Shown here piece after piece: positions 10,019-19,195 of a stretch of 64,000 nucleotides of DNA. The DNA is taken from contig NZ_BNCL01000007.1 in NCBI RefSeq assembly GCF_014656455.1, positions 62,001 to 126,000 of the forward strand, written 5' to 3'. Both the position numbers and the translations under genes were made by a program. Under the pieces are notes generated by a model, which saw only the letters and a program-made list of their open reading frames with translations, made no database searches and was not told the origin of the DNA. The DNA is from Paracoccus aerius (lineage in GTDB: Bacteria > Pseudomonadota > Alphaproteobacteria > Rhodobacterales > Rhodobacteraceae). Numbering within the stretch: position 1 is the stretch's first letter; every line of letters starts with the position of its first letter.

Positions 10019-12126
10019 CCCAGCTTCGCTTCGACCCGCTGCTGCCCTGGTGGGCAATTGCCGCCCTGGCCGTGCTTGCGCTGCTGGTGGCAGGCTTCGC
10101 GCTGTGGCGCGGCCTGCGGGGCTGGGCCTGGCGCGGGCTTGCAGGCCTTGCGGCCGCCCTGGCCCTGGCTGGACCCGCGCTGGAGATCGGCAGCCGGGCC
10201 GGGCTGTCGGACATCGTGATCCTGATCGACGACAGGTCGGCCAGCCAGACCCTGCCGGAACGGACCGCACAGGCGGATGCCGCGGTGGACGCCATGACCC
10301 GCCAGATCGCCGCGCTGCCCGATACAGAACTGCGCCGCGTGACGGTGAGGGACAACGACGACGGCACGCTGCTTGCGACCGAGATGGCCCGCGCCATCGC
10401 CGCCGAACCCGAAACCCGGCTTGCAGGCGTCATCACCGTCACCGATGGCCGCCTGCACGACCCCGCGATGCTGCCCGCATCCGTTCCCGCGCCGGTCCAT
10501 GTCCTGCTGACCGGCCGCCCCCAGGACTGGGACCGCCGCCTGGTGATCGAGGAGGCGCCTGCCTTCGGCCTGATCGACCAGGAAGTCACCATCCGCCTGC
10601 GGATCGAGGATCAGGGCGCCGTCCCGCCCGAGGCGCAGACGGGTTCGGTCAACCTGCGCCTGTCGCTTGACGGTGAGGACGAACAGGTCGTGGCCGTTCC
10701 CCTGGGCCAGCCGATCAGCCTGCCGCTGGTGCTGGATCACGCGGGCCAGAATGTCGTGCAGATCGGCTTCGACGCGCCCGAGGGGGGCGAGTTGACCGAC
10801 AGGAACAACACTGCCGCGATCAGCATCAACGGCGTCCGCGACCGCCTGCGCGTGCTGCTGGTGTCGGGCGAACCCCATGCCGGCGAACGCACCTGGCGCA
10901 ACCTGCTGAAATCCGACGCGGCGGTCGATCTGATCCACTTCACCATCCTGCGCCCGCCCGACAAGTCGGACGGCGTGCCGGTCAACGAACTGTCGCTGAT
11001 CGCCTTCCCGACCCAGGAACTGTTCATGGAGCGGATCGGCGATTTCGACCTGATCATCTTCGACCGCTACAGCGTGCGGGGCATCCTGCCGCCGGATTAC
11101 TACCTCAACATCGCCCAATATGTCGAAGACGGCGGGGCGATCCTGGTATCTGCCGGACCCGAGATGGCCGGGGTGGAAAGCCTTTACCTGTCGCCCTTGG
11201 GCCGCATCCTGCCCGCCCGCCCGACTGGCCGCGTCCTGGAAGAACCCTTTCTTCCCCGCCTGACCGAGGACGGGCAGCGCCATCCCGTGACCGCCGCCCT
11301 GCCTGGCTCCGAAGGCGACGATCCCAGCTGGGGCCGCTGGCTGCGCATGGCGACGGTCCAGCCCGACCCCGAAGCGCAGGTGGCGATGACCGGCATCGAC
11401 GACGAGCCGCTGCTGATCCTGGACCGGGTGGGCGAGGGGCGGGTGGCGCTTCTGACCTCGGACCAGGTGTGGCTGTGGGGGCGCGGTTTCGAAGGCGGCG
11501 GGCCGCAGCTTGAACTGCTGCGCCGCATCGCCCACTGGTCGATGAAGGAGCCCGAGCTTGAGGAAGAGGCGCTTCTTGCCGACGTCTCGGGTGATCTTGC
11601 AGTCCGCTTCACGCGCCGCACCATGGGCGACAGCGCCGGCCCGCTGGTGGTCACCCGCCCCGACGGCCAGACCGAGGAAGTTGCGCTGACCGAGGCCGGG
11701 CCGGGCCGTTTCACAGCCGACTGGACCGCGCCTGAACCGGGCCTCTACCGCCTGCAGGACGGCGATCTGCGTCGCGTCCTGGCCCTTGGCCCGGCGGCGC
11801 CGCGCGAGTTCGAGCAGACGGTGGCGGACGCGGGGGCACTGCAGCCGCTGGTGGACGCGACAGGCGGCGGCGTGGTGTCGCTGTCGGACGGCATCCCCGA
11901 CCTGCGCAGCGTGGCGCCGGGCCGAAACGCCCACGGCGCGGCGGCCCTGGGCGACTGGATCGCGATCACCCCGCGCGAGGCGGCCTCGGTCACCGGGCTG
12001 GAACGGCGGCCGTTGCTGCCCGGCTGGGCCTGGCTGATCCTGGTCGCAGGGCTGATCCTGACCGGCTGGCTGCGCGAGGGACGGCCCGGCAAGGCCGCGC
12101 CCACGGCCCGACCGGCATCCGGCTGA
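10015..12126 (+). CDS. Membrane protein with glutamine-amidotransferase-like/vWA-like core
   Basis: 703 residues. Two hydrophobic helices at about residues 12-32 and 38-60, a long periplasmic-type region, and one C-terminal helix near residue 680 ([20 protein letters not shown]). The central part ([20 protein letters not shown], then [38 protein letters not shown]) resembles class I glutamine amidotransferase-like domains found beside DUF4159 genes, without an obvious catalytic cysteine. It overlaps the preceding gene by 4 bases and closes the MoxR-type operon; fabZ starts 59 bases later. Confidence 0.75.
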   Translation: MTQLRFDPLLPWWAIAALAVLALLVAGFALWRGLRGWAWRGLAGLAAALALAGPALEIGSRAGLSDIVILIDDRSASQTLPERTAQADAAVDAMTRQIAALPDTELRRVTVRDNDDGTLLATEMARAIAAEPETRLAGVITVTDGRLHDPAMLPASVPAPVHVLLTGRPQDWDRRLVIEEAPAFGLIDQEVTIRLRIEDQGAVPPEAQTGSVNLRLSLDGEDEQVVAVPLGQPISLPLVLDHAGQNVVQIGFDAPEGGELTDRNNTAAISINGVRDRLRVLLVSGEPHAGERTWRNLLKSDAAVDLIHFTILRPPDKSDGVPVNELSLIAFPTQELFMERIGDFDLIIFDRYSVRGILPPDYYLNIAQYVEDGGAILVSAGPEMAGVESLYLSPLGRILPARPTGRVLEEPFLPRLTEDGQRHPVTAALPGSEGDDPSWGRWLRMATVQPDPEAQVAMTGIDDEPLLILDRVGEGRVALLTSDQVWLWGRGFEGGGPQLELLRRIAHWSMKEPELEEEALLADVSGDLAVRFTRRTMGDSAGPLVVTRPDGQTEEVALTEAGPGRFTADWTAPEPGLYRLQDGDLRRVLALGPAAPREFEQTVADAGALQPLVDATGGGVVSLSDGIPDLRSVAPGRNAHGAAALGDWIAITPREAASVTGLERRPLLPGWAWLILVAGLILTGWLREGRPGKAAPTARPASG

Positions 12127-12185
12127 ACGCTTGCCAAGGGGCAAGCGCATTGCTAACCGGGAAAAAACGTCCCGAAGGAACGCTC

Positions 12186-12665
12186 ATGGCCGAAGAAACG
12201 CGCGCCCCCGCCCCTTACACCGCGGCCGACCTGTCGCTGATCAAGCGCATCATCCCCCACCGCTATCCGTTCCTGTTCATCGACAAGGTGCGCGACATCG
12301 TCCCGCATGAAAGCGGCGTGGGCATCAAGATGGTCACCTGCAACGAGCCGCATTTCCAGGGCCATTTCCCGGACGAGCCCGTCATGCCCGGCGTCACCAT
12401 CGTCGAGGCGATGGCCCAGACATCCGCCGTGATCGTGGGCATCAGCATGAACATCATCGACAAGCCCCTGGCGACCTATTTCATGGGCATCGACAAGTGC
12501 AAGTTCCGCCGAATGGTCGTTCCCGGCGACGTGCTTGAGCTGCATTGCAAGGCCCTGCGCGGCGGCGGCAAGATCTGGAAGTTCGAGGGCCGCGCCTTGG
12601 TGGACGGCCAGCTTTGCGCCTCGGCCGAGTTCACGGCGATGATGGCGATGAAGACCGATGGCTGA
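12186..12665 (+). CDS. fabZ: 3-hydroxyacyl-[ACP] dehydratase FabZ
   Basis: Dehydrates 3-hydroxyacyl-ACP in fatty acid synthesis, feeding acyl chains to phospholipid and lipid A. 159 residues of hotdog fold. The active-site motif [15 protein letters not shown] gives the catalytic His near residue 60 and Glu near residue 74. MAEETRA at 12186 was chosen over an ATG 12 codons upstream because AAGGA precedes it at good spacing. The stop overlaps the lpxA start by 8 bases. It heads the fabZ-lpxA-lpxI-lpxB run; lpxD and bamA, frequent upstream partners, are not here. Confidence 0.97.
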   Translation: MAEETRAPAPYTAADLSLIKRIIPHRYPFLFIDKVRDIVPHESGVGIKMVTCNEPHFQGHFPDEPVMPGVTIVEAMAQTSAVIVGISMNIIDKPLATYFMGIDKCKFRRMVVPGDVLELHCKALRGGGKIWKFEGRALVDGQLCASAEFTAMMAMKTDG

Positions 12666-13446
12666 CAGCCTGATCCACCCAAGCGCCGTGATCGAGGAAG
12701 GCGCCCGGATCGGCGCGGGCGTGCGGATCGGACCCTTCTGCGTGGTGGGTCCAAAGGTGCGGCTGGCCGACGGGGTGGTGCTGAAATCCCATGTCGCCAT
12801 CGCGGGCGACACGACGATCGGCGCGGAAACGGTGGTCTTCCCCTTCGCCTCGATCGGCGAGGTGCCGCAGGATCTGAAGTTCAGGGGCGAGGATGTGCGG
12901 CTGGAAATCGGCGCGCGCAACCGCATCCGCGAATATGTCACCATGAACCCCGGCACGCAGGGCGGGGGCGGGATCACGCGCATCGGCGACGACGGGCTGT
13001 TCATGGCGGGCTGCCATGTGGGCCACGACTGCCAGTTGGGCGACCGGGTGATCCTGGTCAACAACGCCTCGCTGGCCGGGCATTGCCATCTGGACGACGA
13101 CGTGATCGTCGGCGGGCTGTCGGGCGTGCATCAATGGGTGCGCATCGGGCGCGGCGCGATGATCGGCGCGGTGACCATGGTGACGGCGGACGTGATCCCC
13201 TATGGCCTGGTGCAGGGGCCGCGCGGTCATCTGGACGGGCTGAACCTTGTGGGACTGAAGCGCCGGGGCGCCAGCCGCGCCGATATCCACGAATTGCGCG
13301 AGATGCTGGACAAGTTGGGCGCGGGCAGCTTCCGCGACACGGCCCGTGCGCTGGCCGGGGGCGACGGCGGCACGATGGTCCGCGACGTGCTGGACTTCAT
13401 CCTGGGTCCGTCTGACCGCAGCTTCCTGACCCCGAAGCCCGCATGA
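12658..13446 (+). CDS. lpxA: UDP-N-acetylglucosamine acyltransferase LpxA
   Basis: First committed step of lipid A synthesis: transfers 3-hydroxyacyl from ACP to the 3-OH of UDP-GlcNAc in the cytosol. 262 residues, the normal length. The N-terminal two-thirds is a left-handed beta helix with hexapeptide repeats ([20 protein letters not shown]). [14 protein letters not shown] holds the catalytic histidine region, and an alpha-helical C-terminus follows. The coding start lies inside the end of fabZ, so translation is coupled. Ten bases separate it from lpxI. Confidence 0.98.
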   Translation: MADSLIHPSAVIEEGARIGAGVRIGPFCVVGPKVRLADGVVLKSHVAIAGDTTIGAETVVFPFASIGEVPQDLKFRGEDVRLEIGARNRIREYVTMNPGTQGGGGITRIGDDGLFMAGCHVGHDCQLGDRVILVNNASLAGHCHLDDDVIVGGLSGVHQWVRIGRGAMIGAVTMVTADVIPYGLVQGPRGHLDGLNLVGLKRRGASRADIHELREMLDKLGAGSFRDTARALAGGDGGTMVRDVLDFILGPSDRSFLTPKPA

Positions 13447-13456
13447 GCCTCCCGGA

Positions 13457-14269
13457 ATGACCCGAACAGCAGTCATCGCGGGCCAAGGCGCCCTGGCCCC
13501 TGCCGTCATTGCCGCACTGGACGCGCCGCTGGTCTATGCCCTGGAAGGTTTCGCGCCCGAAGGCGTCGATGCACAGCCCTTCCGCCTGGAACAGCTGGTG
13601 CCCTTCCTGGACAGCCTGCTGGACCAGGACGTGTCGCGCGTGGTCTTTGCCGGGGCGATCCGTCGCCCGCGCCTTGACCCGGAACTGTTCGACAACCGCA
13701 CCGCGCAACTGGTGCCGCGGATCATGATGGCGATGCAGTCGGGCGACGACGGCGCGCTGCGGGCGGTCCTGGACGTGTTCGAGGAGCATGGGCTCCAGAT
13801 TGCCTCGGTCGCCGAGATCGCGCCGGACCTGATCCCGGGCGAGGGCGTCTTGGTGGGCCAGCCGACCCCCTCCGACCGCCGGGACGCCCAGCGCGCGGCC
13901 TTGATCCATGCCACGCTGGGGCCGCTTGACGTGGGGCAGGGGAACGTGGTCGCGCAGGGCCAGTGCCTTGCCATCGAGACGCTGCCCGGCACGCAGGCTA
14001 TGCTGGCCTTCGCGGGCAGTCATGCCGGGTTGCGGCCCAATCCCCAGGGCGCCCGGGGCGTCTTCTTCAAAGCGCCGAAGCCCGGCCAGGACATGCGCAT
14101 CGACCTGCCGACCCTTGGCCCCGACAGCGTCACCCAGGCCGCCGAGGCAGGGCTTGCGGGCATTGCCTGGCAGGCGGGCGGGGTGATCCTTCTGGACCGG
14201 GCCGAGGCGGTCCGGCGCGCAGAGGCCACAGGATTGTTTTTGTGGGCGATGGAGCCTTCGGGTATCTAG
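13457..14269 (+). CDS. lpxI: UDP-2,3-diacylglucosamine pyrophosphatase LpxI
   Basis: 270 residues (DUF1009 / LpxI family). It hydrolyses UDP-2,3-diacylglucosamine to lipid X, replacing LpxH in Alphaproteobacteria. Family features include VFAGAIRRPRLDPELFDNRT, PSDRRDAQRAALIHATLGPL and VVAQGQCLAIETLPGTQAML. The position between lpxA and lpxB supports the call. The stop codon lies inside a copy of a 19-base motif that recurs elsewhere in the window (see repeats). Confidence 0.95.
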   Translation: MTRTAVIAGQGALAPAVIAALDAPLVYALEGFAPEGVDAQPFRLEQLVPFLDSLLDQDVSRVVFAGAIRRPRLDPELFDNRTAQLVPRIMMAMQSGDDGALRAVLDVFEEHGLQIASVAEIAPDLIPGEGVLVGQPTPSDRRDAQRAALIHATLGPLDVGQGNVVAQGQCLAIETLPGTQAMLAFAGSHAGLRPNPQGARGVFFKAPKPGQDMRIDLPTLGPDSVTQAAEAGLAGIAWQAGGVILLDRAEAVRRAEATGLFLWAMEPSGI

Positions 14270-14294
14270 GCAACGAAGAAATCGGCTTCTTCGT
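14261..14294 (+). repeat. Post-stop motif copy D with dyad, between lpxI and lpxB
   Basis: TATCTAGGCAACGAAGAAA spans the lpxI stop and aligns without gaps to three other copies in the window (14 of 19 positions match copy A at 23759-23777). It runs into an 8-base perfect dyad, ACGAAGAA-ATCGGC-TTCTTCGT (14273-14294). It may be an intercistronic RNA structure; it is the weakest of the four copies. Confidence 0.4.
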
Positions 14295-14335
14295 CGCGTG
14301 AATACCCACAGGACATCAGCAGCGGGGCCAAGCGC

Positions 14336-15490
14336 ATGAAGTTCTTCCTGATCGCAGGCGAGCCTTCGGGCGACCAGTTGGGCGCGGCCCTGATGGCGGG
14401 TCTGCGCGAACTGGTGCCGGACGCGCAATTCGTGGGTATCGGCGGCGAGGCGATGACCGCACAGGGCCTGCAAAGCCTGTTCCCCATGCAGGAACTGAGC
14501 GTGATGGGCATCTGGGAGGTGCTGCCGAAATATCGCCAGTTGAAGCGCCGCATCGCCGAAACGGCCGCCCGCGTGGCCGCCGAAAGCCCTGCCGCGCTGA
14601 TCGGCATCGACAGCCCCGATTTCTGCCTGCGCGTGGCCCGCGCGGCGCGGGCACAGCGGCCCGGGTTGCGGGTGGTCCATTACATCGCGCCCTCGGTCTG
14701 GGCCTGGCGGCCGGGGCGGGCGCTGAAGATGGCCCAGGTCGTGGATCACGTCCTTGCGATCCTTCCCTTCGAGCCGCCCTTGATGCAGGCCGCGGGGATG
14801 ACCTGCGATTTCGTGGGCCATCCCATCGCCACCGCTCCTGTCGCGGGACCGGACGAGGCCGCGCTGTTCCGCGCGGGCCACGGCATCGCGCCCGAAAGCC
14901 CCGTCGTGCTGTGCCTGCCCGGATCGCGCGGCGGCGAGGTGGGGCGGCTTCTGCACCGGTTCGGGCAGGCGCTCAGCGACCTGCGTCATTACGTTCCCGA
15001 CATGCGGGTGGTCCTGCCCACCGTCCCGGGGGTTGCCGGTCAGGTAAGGCAGGAGACGGCCAATTGGCCCGTCCGGCCGCTGGTGGTCGAGGATGCCGAG
15101 GGGAAGCGCGCGGCCTTCGCAGCGGCGGATCTGGCGCTGGCGGCGTCGGGGACGGTCAGCCTGGATCTGGCGGCGAACCGGGTGCCGATGGTGATCGGCT
15201 ATGACATGGCGCCGCTCAGCCGGATGCTGGTGGGAATGCTGCTGAAGACGGACACGGTGACGCTGGTGAACCTGGTCAGCGACACGCGCGTGGTGCCCGA
15301 GTTCCTGGGCCGCGACTGCCAGCCCGGCCCGATGGCGCAGGCGCTGCTGCGCCTGCTGGACGACCCCGCGGCGCGGCAGGCGCAACTGGACGCGATGGAC
15401 CTGACCATGGACCGGCTGGGCAAGGGGGGCGAGGCGCCGGGTCTGCGCGCCGCCCGTTCGGTGCTGGGGGCGGTTACAGGACCGCGGTGA
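14336..15490 (+). CDS. lpxB: Lipid A disaccharide synthase LpxB
   Basis: Joins lipid X to UDP-diacylglucosamine, forming the lipid A disaccharide at the inner membrane. 384 residues, GT19 family, with MKFFLIAGEPSGDQLGAALM at the N-terminus, HYIAPSVWAWRPGRALKMAQ in the middle and a donor-binding half with CLPGSRGGEVGRLL. It follows lpxI after 66 bases. Its 3' end overlaps the 3' end of ridA by 17 bases on the opposite strand, leaving no room for a separate terminator. Confidence 0.97.
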   Translation: MKFFLIAGEPSGDQLGAALMAGLRELVPDAQFVGIGGEAMTAQGLQSLFPMQELSVMGIWEVLPKYRQLKRRIAETAARVAAESPAALIGIDSPDFCLRVARAARAQRPGLRVVHYIAPSVWAWRPGRALKMAQVVDHVLAILPFEPPLMQAAGMTCDFVGHPIATAPVAGPDEAALFRAGHGIAPESPVVLCLPGSRGGEVGRLLHRFGQALSDLRHYVPDMRVVLPTVPGVAGQVRQETANWPVRPLVVEDAEGKRAAFAAADLALAASGTVSLDLAANRVPMVIGYDMAPLSRMLVGMLLKTDTVTLVNLVSDTRVVPEFLGRDCQPGPMAQALLRLLDDPAARQAQLDAMDLTMDRLGKGGEAPGLRAARSVLGAVTGPR

Positions 15491-15821
15491 CGATCACCTC
15501 GACCTTGTAGTCCGGCGTTGCCAGCTTCGCCTCGCCCGTTGCGCGGGCAGGGGTGTGGCCCTGGGGCACCCACTGGTCCCAGACCGCGTTCATTTCCGCG
15601 AAATCGGCCATGTCTGCCAGCCAGATCTGGGCCGACACGATGCGGGTCTTGTCCGTCCCTGCCTCGGCCAGCAGGCGGTCCACCTGTTCCAGCACCACGC
15701 GGGTCTGGTCGGCCACGGATGCGCCGGGCTCGCCCACCTGGCCCGCCAGCCAGACGATGCCGCCCGCGATGACCGCCTGGCTCATGCGCGGGCCGGTCGC
15801 GATACGCTTGATGTCGCTCAT
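15474..15821 (-). CDS. ridA: RidA family (YjgF/YER057c/UK114) protein
   Basis: 115 residues, the RidA family length. Members hydrolyse reactive enamine/imine intermediates from PLP enzymes. It shows GIVWLAGQVGEPGASVADQT, the conserved arginine in GHTPARATGEAKLATPDYKV and a C-terminal VEVIVTAVL. The ATG at 15821 has AAGGAG at ideal spacing. An ATG two codons upstream (15827) overlaps the stop of the upstream permease (ATGA) but sits only one base after the ribosome site. Co-transcribed with the TSUP permease. Confidence 0.9.
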   Translation of the reverse strand: MSDIKRIATGPRMSQAVIAGGIVWLAGQVGEPGASVADQTRVVLEQVDRLLAEAGTDKTRIVSAQIWLADMADFAEMNAVWDQWVPQGHTPARATGEAKLATPDYKVEVIVTAVL

Positions 15822-15823
15822 GT

Positions 15824-16579
15824 TCATGCTCCTTGGATGAGACGCCAGAAAAAGATCGCGGTCATGCCGAAGCCCACGATGGCAATCAGCAGGCGCAGCT
15901 TGTCGCGCGGGATGCGGCGGGCGACGGGCGCGCCGGCATAGCCGCCGACGACCGTGCCCAGGGCCATGACCGCCGCCGGCCCCCAGGCCACCGCGCCGCC
16001 CGCCGCGAAGATCGCAAAGGCGATCAGCGACAGCGCGAAGGACAGCCAACATTTCAGCCCGTTCATCTGGTGCAGGTCGGTCATGCCCCACATGGCGAAG
16101 ACCGCCAGCAGCACGATCCCAAGGCCGCCGTTGAAATAGCCGCCATAGATCGCCACCGGCAGCAGGATCCCAAGGCCGAAGGGCACGACGACCGACCGCC
16201 ACCGCGACGCCATGCGCCGGACCTCGTCCGCGCGATAGAAGACAAGGGTCGCGCCCAGCAGCAGAAAGGGCACCAGGACGGAAAACGCCTCGTTCGAGCT
16301 GACAAGCAGAAGGCCGCTGCCCACCGCGCCGCCGATCATGGTCCAGATCGTCAGCTTGGCGAAGGGCGCGTCCTCGATCCGGCGGATGTCGCTGCGAAAG
16401 GCGATGGCCGCCGACAGATAGCCCGGCAGGGCGGCGATGGTGCTGGTGGCATTGGCCACGACCGGCGGGATCCCCACGAAGACCAGGGCCGGGAAGGTGA
16501 TGAAGGTGCCGCCGCCGGCGACGGCGTTCAGCATCCCGCCGAAGAATGCGGCGGCAAACAACAGCGCGGCTTCCAGCAT
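15824..16579 (-). CDS. TSUP (TauE/SafE) family membrane permease
   Basis: 251 residues with about eight hydrophobic helices. The TSUP hallmark near the N-terminus is FFGGMLNAVAGGGTFITFP, and it repeats in the second half as YGGYFNGGLGIVLLAVFAMW. Family members export or import sulfur compounds such as sulfite and sulfoacetate; the substrate cannot be told here. MLEAALLFAAAFF at 16579 is the natural start, since the upstream extension is not hydrophobic. It diverges from the polyamine-type ABC operon across 288 bases. Confidence 0.9.
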   Translation of the reverse strand: MLEAALLFAAAFFGGMLNAVAGGGTFITFPALVFVGIPPVVANATSTIAALPGYLSAAIAFRSDIRRIEDAPFAKLTIWTMIGGAVGSGLLLVSSNEAFSVLVPFLLLGATLVFYRADEVRRMASRWRSVVVPFGLGILLPVAIYGGYFNGGLGIVLLAVFAMWGMTDLHQMNGLKCWLSFALSLIAFAIFAAGGAVAWGPAAVMALGTVVGGYAGAPVARRIPRDKLRLLIAIVGFGMTAIFFWRLIQGA

Positions 16580-16867
16580 GGCAGTCCTTCGGATCGGGCG
16601 AAGGACGCGGGTCCTTGGCAGGTGGTGGCGCAAGTGGCCGGATTCGGGTCGGCAGCGACGCTAACCCCAGGGGTGCAGAGGCACAAGCCCGACCGCAGTC
16701 GCCTGTTTTTCTGGCAGCAATGCCGGTTTTCCGGGCGTCCCGAACCAAGGCATGGAAGCGACACTCTGGTGCCGAGAAATGTCGCAAACGGTGTTGCGCG
16801 GTCGCGGATCGCACGGCTAACCTGTGCGGGCGCCCAACAACGAAAACAGAAAGAGGGAGAGCGCCTT

Positions 16868-17971
16868 TTGCTGGATGACCGCCACGGCGATGCTTTCGTC
16901 GCATTCGAGCATGTGCAGAAAAGCTATGACGGCCAGACACTTGTCGTCAAAGACTTGAACCTGTCCATCGGCAAGGGAGAATTCCTGACCATGCTTGGAC
17001 CGTCGGGGTCCGGCAAGACCACCTGCCTCATGATGCTGGCCGGGTTCGAGACAGCGACTCATGGCGAGATCAGGCTGGCGGGCCGCCCGATCAACCAGGT
17101 GCCGCCGCACAAGCGCGGCATCGGCATGGTGTTCCAGAACTATGCCCTTTTTCCGCACATGACGGTGGGCGAGAACCTGTCCTTCCCCCTGGAAGTGCGG
17201 GGCATGGCCAAGTCCGAACGCGAAACCCGCATCGCCCGCGCCCTGGACATGGTGCAGATGGGCAAGTTCGCGAACCGCCGGCCCGCGCAGCTTTCGGGCG
17301 GCCAGCAGCAGCGGATCGCGCTTGCCCGCGCCCTGGTCTTCGACCCCGAGCTTGTGCTGATGGACGAACCCCTGGGCGCGCTTGACAAGCAGTTGCGCGA
17401 ACACATGCAGTTCGAGATCAAGCATCTGCACGAACGCCTTGGAATCACGGTGGTCTACGTCACCCACGACCAGGGCGAGGCGCTGACCATGTCGGACCGG
17501 GTCGCGGTTTTCAACGACGGCCGCATCCAGCAGCTTGCCGCGCCCGCCGACCTGTATGAACGCCCCGAGAACAGCTTCGTGGCCCAGTTCATCGGCGAGA
17601 ACAACAAGCTGCCCGGTGTGATCGAGGAATTGTCGGGCGACAAGGCCCTGGTGCGCCTGTCCACGGGCGAGGTGATCGACGCCACGCCGGTGAACGTGAC
17701 CGCCAGGGGCCAGCAGGTGCTGGTGTCGATCCGCCCCGAACGGGTCGAGTTCAAGCCCGAGATGATGCCCCCGGGTGCCCACATGATCGGCGCCGAGGTT
17801 TGCGAGGTCATCTACATGGGCGACATCCTGCGCGCCCGCCTGAAGGTCGCGGGCAGCGGCGACTTCGTGATGAAGATGCGCAACACGATCGGCCAGACCC
17901 GGCTGGAGCCCGGCCAGCAGATCAAGGTCGGCTGGCATCCGGCGGATGCCCGTGCCCTCGATCCGGTCTGA
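16868..17971 (+). CDS. ABC transporter ATP-binding protein, spermidine/putrescine type
   Basis: Energises an importer for polyamine-like solutes. 367 residues: Walker A GPSGSGKTT, Q-loop FQNYALFPHMTV, signature LSGGQQQRIALARAL, Walker B LVLMDEPLGALD, H-loop VTHDQ, then a C-terminal TOBE domain. The likely start is TTG at 16868 because GGAG lies 8 bases upstream and no in-frame ATG occurs before the conserved domain. It is the first gene of a six-gene operon with three binding proteins and two permeases. PotA-like sequence suggests a polyamine-related solute; exact substrate unknown. Confidence 0.92.
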   Translation: MLDDRHGDAFVAFEHVQKSYDGQTLVVKDLNLSIGKGEFLTMLGPSGSGKTTCLMMLAGFETATHGEIRLAGRPINQVPPHKRGIGMVFQNYALFPHMTVGENLSFPLEVRGMAKSERETRIARALDMVQMGKFANRRPAQLSGGQQQRIALARALVFDPELVLMDEPLGALDKQLREHMQFEIKHLHERLGITVVYVTHDQGEALTMSDRVAVFNDGRIQQLAAPADLYERPENSFVAQFIGENNKLPGVIEELSGDKALVRLSTGEVIDATPVNVTARGQQVLVSIRPERVEFKPEMMPPGAHMIGAEVCEVIYMGDILRARLKVAGSGDFVMKMRNTIGQTRLEPGQQIKVGWHPADARALDPV

Positions 17972-18031
17972 AGGCCGTCCCGGCCCACGAATGATGGCGA
18001 ATGCCGCATGTCCCTGCAGTTGGAGTGATCA

Positions 18032-19102
18032 ATGAAGAAGACGCTTGCCCTGACCACCGCGCTTGGCCTGATCGCCTCGCCCGTGCTGGCCGATGTGAAC
18101 CTGCTGTCCTGGGGCGGTGCCTATGGCAACAGCCATCTGGAAGCCTATGCCAAGCCCTTCGAGGCCGAGACGGGCATCAAGGTGAACATGGCCGACGCCG
18201 ACAACCCCGCCACCCCCATCAAGGCCATGGTCGAGGCCGGCAACGTCACGACCGACGTGGCGTCGGTCGAATATGCCGATGCGGTGCGCCTGTGCGATGA
18301 AGGCCTGCTCGAGGAAATCGACCCGGCGATCCTGGTCGCCGCCGAGGATGGCACCCCCGCGACCGAGGATTTCATCGAGGGCGCAATCACCGAATGCTTC
18401 GTCGCGACCGATGTCTATTCGATGGTCCTGGCTTTCGACGACAGCAAGTTCCCGGAGGCCAAGCCCTCGACCCCCGCGGATTTCTTCGACCTGGAACGGT
18501 TCCCCGGCAAGCGCACCATGCGCAAGGGCGCCAAGTTCAACCTGGAACTGGCTCTGATGGCCGACGGCGTCCCGGCGGCCGAGGTCTACGAGGTCCTGGG
18601 CACGCCCGAAGGCGTCGACCGCGCATTCGCCAAGCTGGAAACGATCAAGAACGACGTGATCTGGTGGGAAGCGGGCGCGCAGCCGCCGCAACTGCTGGCC
18701 GATGGCGAGGTCACGATGGCCTATGCGTTCAACGGCCGGATCTTCAATGCCGCGCAGGCCGAGGGCAAGCCCTTCGAGATCATCTGGGACGGCCAGATCT
18801 ATGAGATGGAGGGCTGGGTGATCCCGAAAGGGGCCGAGAACCTGGAGGAAGCCAAGCAGTTCGTGGCCTGGACGACCTCGCCCGCGCCGCAGGCCCGCGC
18901 GGCCGAGTTCATCAGCTATGGTCCCCCGCGCCGTTCGGCGGCGGCCATGGTCGGCAACATCGAGGGCACGGACCAGCCGATGGGCCCGAACCTGCCCACG
19001 ACCGAGGCGAACATGACCAACGCGCTTGGGTCGGACCTGGAGTTCTGGGTCGATCGCGACGCCGAACTGAACGAGCGTTTCAACAGCTGGCTGGCAAGCT
19101 GA
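18032..19102 (+). CDS. Periplasmic binding protein 1 of the polyamine-type importer
   Basis: 356 residues with a signal peptide (MKKTLALTTALGLIASPVLA, cleavage after ALA). The mature domain is a PotD-type solute-binding fold starting DVNLLSWGGAYGNSHLEAYA. It shares with the next two genes a block near residues 190-220 (GTPEGVDRAFAKLETIKNDV, then IWWEAGAQ). First of three tandem paralogues. A 10-base-pair hairpin follows the stop (19110-19134), as expected for a highly expressed binding protein. Confidence 0.92.
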   Translation: MKKTLALTTALGLIASPVLADVNLLSWGGAYGNSHLEAYAKPFEAETGIKVNMADADNPATPIKAMVEAGNVTTDVASVEYADAVRLCDEGLLEEIDPAILVAAEDGTPATEDFIEGAITECFVATDVYSMVLAFDDSKFPEAKPSTPADFFDLERFPGKRTMRKGAKFNLELALMADGVPAAEVYEVLGTPEGVDRAFAKLETIKNDVIWWEAGAQPPQLLADGEVTMAYAFNGRIFNAAQAEGKPFEIIWDGQIYEMEGWVIPKGAENLEEAKQFVAWTTSPAPQARAAEFISYGPPRRSAAAMVGNIEGTDQPMGPNLPTTEANMTNALGSDLEFWVDRDAELNERFNSWLAS

Positions 19103-19109
19103 ACCGGAC

Positions 19110-19134
19110 GGGACGGGCAGGCGATGCCCGTCCC
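19110..19134 (+). promoter_or_regulatory. Intercistronic hairpin after binding protein 1
   Basis: GGGACGGGCA and TGCCCGTCCC form a perfect 10-base stem with a 5-base loop, 8 bases past the stop. No T-run follows, so it more likely protects the upstream mRNA end from exonucleases than terminates transcription (inference by analogy with maltose and other ABC operons). Confidence 0.6.
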
Positions 19135-19195
19135 TTGCCCCTTGGGGGGCCAAGAACATGGGGCAAAGACCCTTCACCAACGGGAGTTCAGGAAC

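Noticed and set aside
15825..15827. Alternative ATG start for ridA overlapping the TSUP stop
   Set aside because: The ribosome site lies only one base before it; the ATG two codons downstream has normal spacing. It cannot be fully excluded.
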